NCBI GenBank assembly: GCA_002348535.1
Contig: DEBL01000344.1
Location: forward strand, 1-6,364
DNA: 6,364 nt
Direction: 5' to 3'
Origin: Deltaproteobacteria bacterium UBA2957
Lineage (GTDB): Bacteria > Myxococcota_A > UBA796
The stretch's first letter is position 1; each line of letters opens with the position of its first letter. The position numbers and the translations under genes were made by a program. The notes under the pieces are model-generated. The model saw nothing but the letters and a program-made list of their open reading frames with translations. It made no database searches and was not told where the DNA came from. Shown here piece by piece: positions 4,945 through 6,364 of the stretch.

Positions 4945-6165
4945 TCATCGCCGCCGGCGCAGCACCAACAGTCCGGCAACGATCCCGAACCACGCGCCAT
5001 GCGGAGAGCGAACCGTTGTGCAGTTGCATCCCGCTTCGTCCGTCGCGGGGGAAGCTGAATGATCGGCTTCCACAGTCTCTTTCGTCGTAAACGAAATTCG
5101 AAACGGGTCCTCCATGCGCCGACCGTCCGTACCGACGAGGCCTTTCGCTTGGAATCGGTGGTCGGAATCGATCGCCCAGCCAGACTCGGGTGCAATATTC
5201 ACCACGTGAGAGTCGTTTCCATAGAAGAGATCAGAGACCAGTGAGTGGGCGCCAATGTCTGAGGTGACCTCAAACGCACTCGCGGTCACCTCAGACTGGA
5301 AGAGGCCTCGGTTGAATACGACCGAAATGCGCGACTCCACATCGGATGCTTCAGCCCCTAAAAGCCGTGCGCCATCGCTGGGCCACGACCCAATGACTGT
5401 CAGCGGGAGCGGTGTTCCTTGCAAATCAGCCCACAGACTCTCCCAGTACGCTGCGACCACACGGGCCTCGAATGGGGGAGCACCGGGCACGGCTGGATCA
5501 AGCAGATGACTGCACCCCCAAGGAAACGATGCAAGGTGGTCATCGACCAGCGTTGACACCTCGCTCATTCCGGCGACGCCATCGACAGCCACCTCAAGCC
5601 AACCCTGACCATCCTCCAGCGTCTCCATTGCAACATCGATTCCAGACGCCGCGAAAAGGTCGGGAAGGATGTCGGGAAGCTGAGTTTGCGGGGCCGATTG
5701 GGCGCCAACCAAGTCTGCGAACACCACGTCTTGGGAGGTATCGAGTGATTTGGCGGCATCGAGCCATCCAAAGTCGCCGTCGTAGACCTTGGAACGCTCC
5801 ATGTACATGCTGTCGAAGACTTGATCGGCCATACCGTGGCTCGCCAAGCCCAAGTAGAAGGCCACATGGGGTGCGGCTTCAACGCCGACTGGGTCGTCAA
5901 ACTGCGCCACGATCCAGTCGCGGTATTGGTCTTGGAAGGGTTCCCAGTGGGCATGTTCACCGTATTCATGGCCGACTGCGTACCCGCCATCGGGAAACAT
6001 GGTGCCCATGCGCAGGTGGCCCCTGTGCTCCAACACCAGCTCGCGCAGTTCAGGAGTCTCAATGTGGGTGATGGCAGTGTCCGAAATCCACAGGTGAGTG
6101 GTTTGCCCGTTTGCCTGCGCTGTGGGTGACCCCACCATCAACATGGCCCAAAGTCCCTGATGCAT
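4945..6165 (-). CDS. Exported zinc phospholipase C-like protein with Ig-like domain and MYXO-CTERM-like tail
   Basis: This 406-residue protein has three modules. A short signal peptide (about 1-18, ending in AQA) is followed by a region (about 20-215) resembling the zinc-dependent phospholipase C family: THLWISDTA (His24), GTMFPDGGY (Asp59), GEHAHWEPF (His71/His73) and FYLGLASHGMADQVFDSMY, with an H-x3-D pair (His110, Asp114) plus Asp118 as likely zinc ligands. Residues about 255-362 look like a Big_5 bacterial Ig-like domain (IGSWPSDGARL, RISVVFNRGL, FRISFTTKE). The end matches the MYXO-CTERM pattern: a GCNC motif (379-382), a hydrophobic helix (390-402) and terminal RRRR, which suggests processing and surface anchoring. 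ATG 6163-6165 has a TAA immediately upstream in frame and a GGAG only 2 bases away, so the ATG at 6142-6144 is an alternative. Lipase activity is inferred. The gene ends 7 bases from the convergent PLP-enzyme gene. Confidence 0.72.
   Translation of the reverse strand: MHQGLWAMLMVGSPTAQANGQTTHLWISDTAITHIETPELRELVLEHRGHLRMGTMFPDGGYAVGHEYGEHAHWEPFQDQYRDWIVAQFDDPVGVEAAPHVAFYLGLASHGMADQVFDSMYMERSKVYDGDFGWLDAAKSLDTSQDVVFADLVGAQSAPQTQLPDILPDLFAASGIDVAMETLEDGQGWLEVAVDGVAGMSEVSTLVDDHLASFPWGCSHLLDPAVPGAPPFEARVVAAYWESLWADLQGTPLPLTVIGSWPSDGARLLGAEASDVESRISVVFNRGLFQSEVTASAFEVTSDIGAHSLVSDLFYGNDSHVVNIAPESGWAIDSDHRFQAKGLVGTDGRRMEDPFRISFTTKETVEADHSASPATDEAGCNCTTVRSPHGAWFGIVAGLLVLRRRR
5257..5296. repeat. Perfect 13-bp inverted repeat inside the phospholipase-like gene
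   Basis: GTCTGAGGTGACC at 5257-5269 is exactly complementary to GGTCACCTCAGAC at 5284-5296, with a 14-base loop between. It lies in the part encoding the Ig-like domain, where the two arms encode SEVT and EVTSD. The transcript could fold into a strong hairpin, but no T-tract follows, so I do not call it a terminator. Confidence 0.7.
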
Positions 6166-6175
6166 GGCTCCACTT

Positions 6176-6192
6176 TACATGACGCGCATGTA
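6176..6192. promoter_or_regulatory. Inverted repeat in divergent intergenic region (candidate operator)
   Basis: TACATG-ACGCG-CATGTA is a perfect dyad with 6-base arms and a 5-base centre. It lies in the middle of the 49 bases between the divergent phospholipase-like gene (start 6165) and the lipoprotein gene (start 6215). The promoter-like hexamers TTTACA (6174-6179) and TACAAT (6191-6196) overlap its edges, but only 11 bases separate them, too few for a normal sigma-70 promoter. A shared regulator for both surface-protein genes is inferred. Confidence 0.35.
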
Positions 6193-6202
6193 CAATGAGC
6201 CA

Positions 6203-6208
6203 AAGGAG
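6203..6208 (+). promoter_or_regulatory. Strong ribosome binding site of the Asp-rich lipoprotein
   Basis: AAGGAG sits 6 bases before the ATG at 6215. It is the best Shine-Dalgarno sequence in the window and fixes this start. Confidence 0.8.
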
Positions 6209-6214
6209 ACCCCC

Positions 6215-6364
6215 ATGAAGATTGTTTTGATGTCCACTTTGCTCGGCCTCGGGTCGACCCTTGCAGCTTGTGACGCGGATGACAAGGACGACACTGCAGA
6301 CGATTCGGTGTTGGATGCCGACGCGGATGCCGATGCTGACGGTGATGCCGATGCCGATGCCGAT
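6215..6364 (+). CDS. Asp-rich lipoprotein with Asp-Ala repeat, N-terminal part only
   Basis: Fifty codons are visible before the window ends, all open. The first 18 residues, MKIVLMSTLLGLGSTLAA, form a lipoprotein signal peptide with lipobox LAAC, so Cys19 should be lipidated and the protein anchored in the membrane, probably at the outer membrane or cell surface. The mature part is extremely acidic: an Asp-rich linker (20-33) and then alternating Asp-Ala dipeptides from D34 to the edge, broken once by Gly (ADGDA). Such Asp-Ala linkers follow the lipobox in many Myxococcota surface lipoproteins and usually precede a folded domain, which is not visible here. The gene has a strong ribosome binding site and is divergent from the phospholipase-like gene. 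The function is unknown; calcium binding by the Asp-rich linker is possible but not shown. Confidence 0.85.
   Translation, partial: MKIVLMSTLLGLGSTLAACDADDKDDTADDSVLDADADADADGDADADAD
6314..6364 (+). repeat. 6-base tandem repeat (GATGCC type) encoding Asp-Ala
   Basis: Imperfect 6-base units of the form GAYGCN run to the window edge, the last ones being identical GATGCC copies. They encode the Asp-Ala repeat of the lipoprotein. The unit is a multiple of three, so gain or loss of copies would change linker length without shifting the frame. Confidence 0.8.

Noticed and set aside
4938..4965. Possible terminator between the convergent PLP-enzyme and phospholipase-like genes
   Set aside because: Only a short CGCCGGCG self-complementary stretch is present, with no stable loop and no T-tract; it is part of the coding sequence for the RRRR tail.
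5412..6071. Plus-strand open frame of 219 codons opposite the phospholipase-like gene
   Set aside because: It is extremely Arg/Pro-rich with no domain, typical of an antisense shadow, while the minus-strand frame has a signal peptide, metal-site motifs and a sorting tail.

Overview
This GC-rich 6.4 kb window looks like chromosomal DNA of a member of the Myxococcota (the former delta-proteobacteria) or a close, probably uncultured, relative. The best clues are a protein ending in a MYXO-CTERM-like sorting tail (a short Cys motif, a hydrophobic helix and a terminal RRRR) and a lipoprotein that begins an Asp-Ala repeat of the kind common in that group. A third clue is a lipoprotein of the sulfatase fold with the W-T-L-P-A-H active-site variant. 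I see no RNA gene, insertion sequence, CRISPR array, phage gene or defence system.

Layout, left to right. (1) 1-189, minus strand: the first 63 codons of an exported protein of unknown function, cut by the window edge. (2) 190-261: a short divergent intergenic region holding a small palindrome. (3) 262-1662, plus: an integral-membrane GT-C glycosyltransferase of the ArnT/PMT type. It overlaps by 19 bases (4) 1644-3191, plus: a lipoprotein of the alkaline phosphatase/sulfatase superfamily. (5) 3195-3677, minus: an Lrp/AsnC-family regulator, convergent with the sulfatase-like gene and only 3 bases from it. (6) 3678-3761: an AT-rich divergent regulatory region. (7) 3762-4937, plus: a PLP-dependent Cys/Met-metabolism enzyme, most likely a methionine gamma-lyase or cystathionine gamma-lyase. 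(8) 4945-6165, minus: an exported zinc phospholipase C-like protein with an Ig-like domain and a MYXO-CTERM-like tail. (9) 6166-6214: a divergent intergenic region with a clean inverted repeat. (10) 6215 to the window end, plus: the start of an Asp-rich lipoprotein.

Functionally there are three units. The glycosyltransferase and the sulfatase-like lipoprotein form a probable two-gene, translationally coupled operon for making or modifying an envelope glycan or lipid. The Lrp-type regulator and the PLP enzyme form a divergent regulator/enzyme pair whose arrangement recalls mdeR-mdeA of Pseudomonas putida, implying amino-acid-responsive sulfur amino acid breakdown. The phospholipase C-like protein and the Asp-Ala lipoprotein are divergent cell-surface genes that may share one operator.

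Gene density is very high and no gene-free stretch exceeds 100 bases. No wholly new system is evident. The points most worth following are the threonine-for-cysteine active site of the sulfatase-like lipoprotein, the three-module surface phospholipase-like protein, a 13-bp perfect inverted repeat inside that gene, and the palindromes in the divergent promoters.
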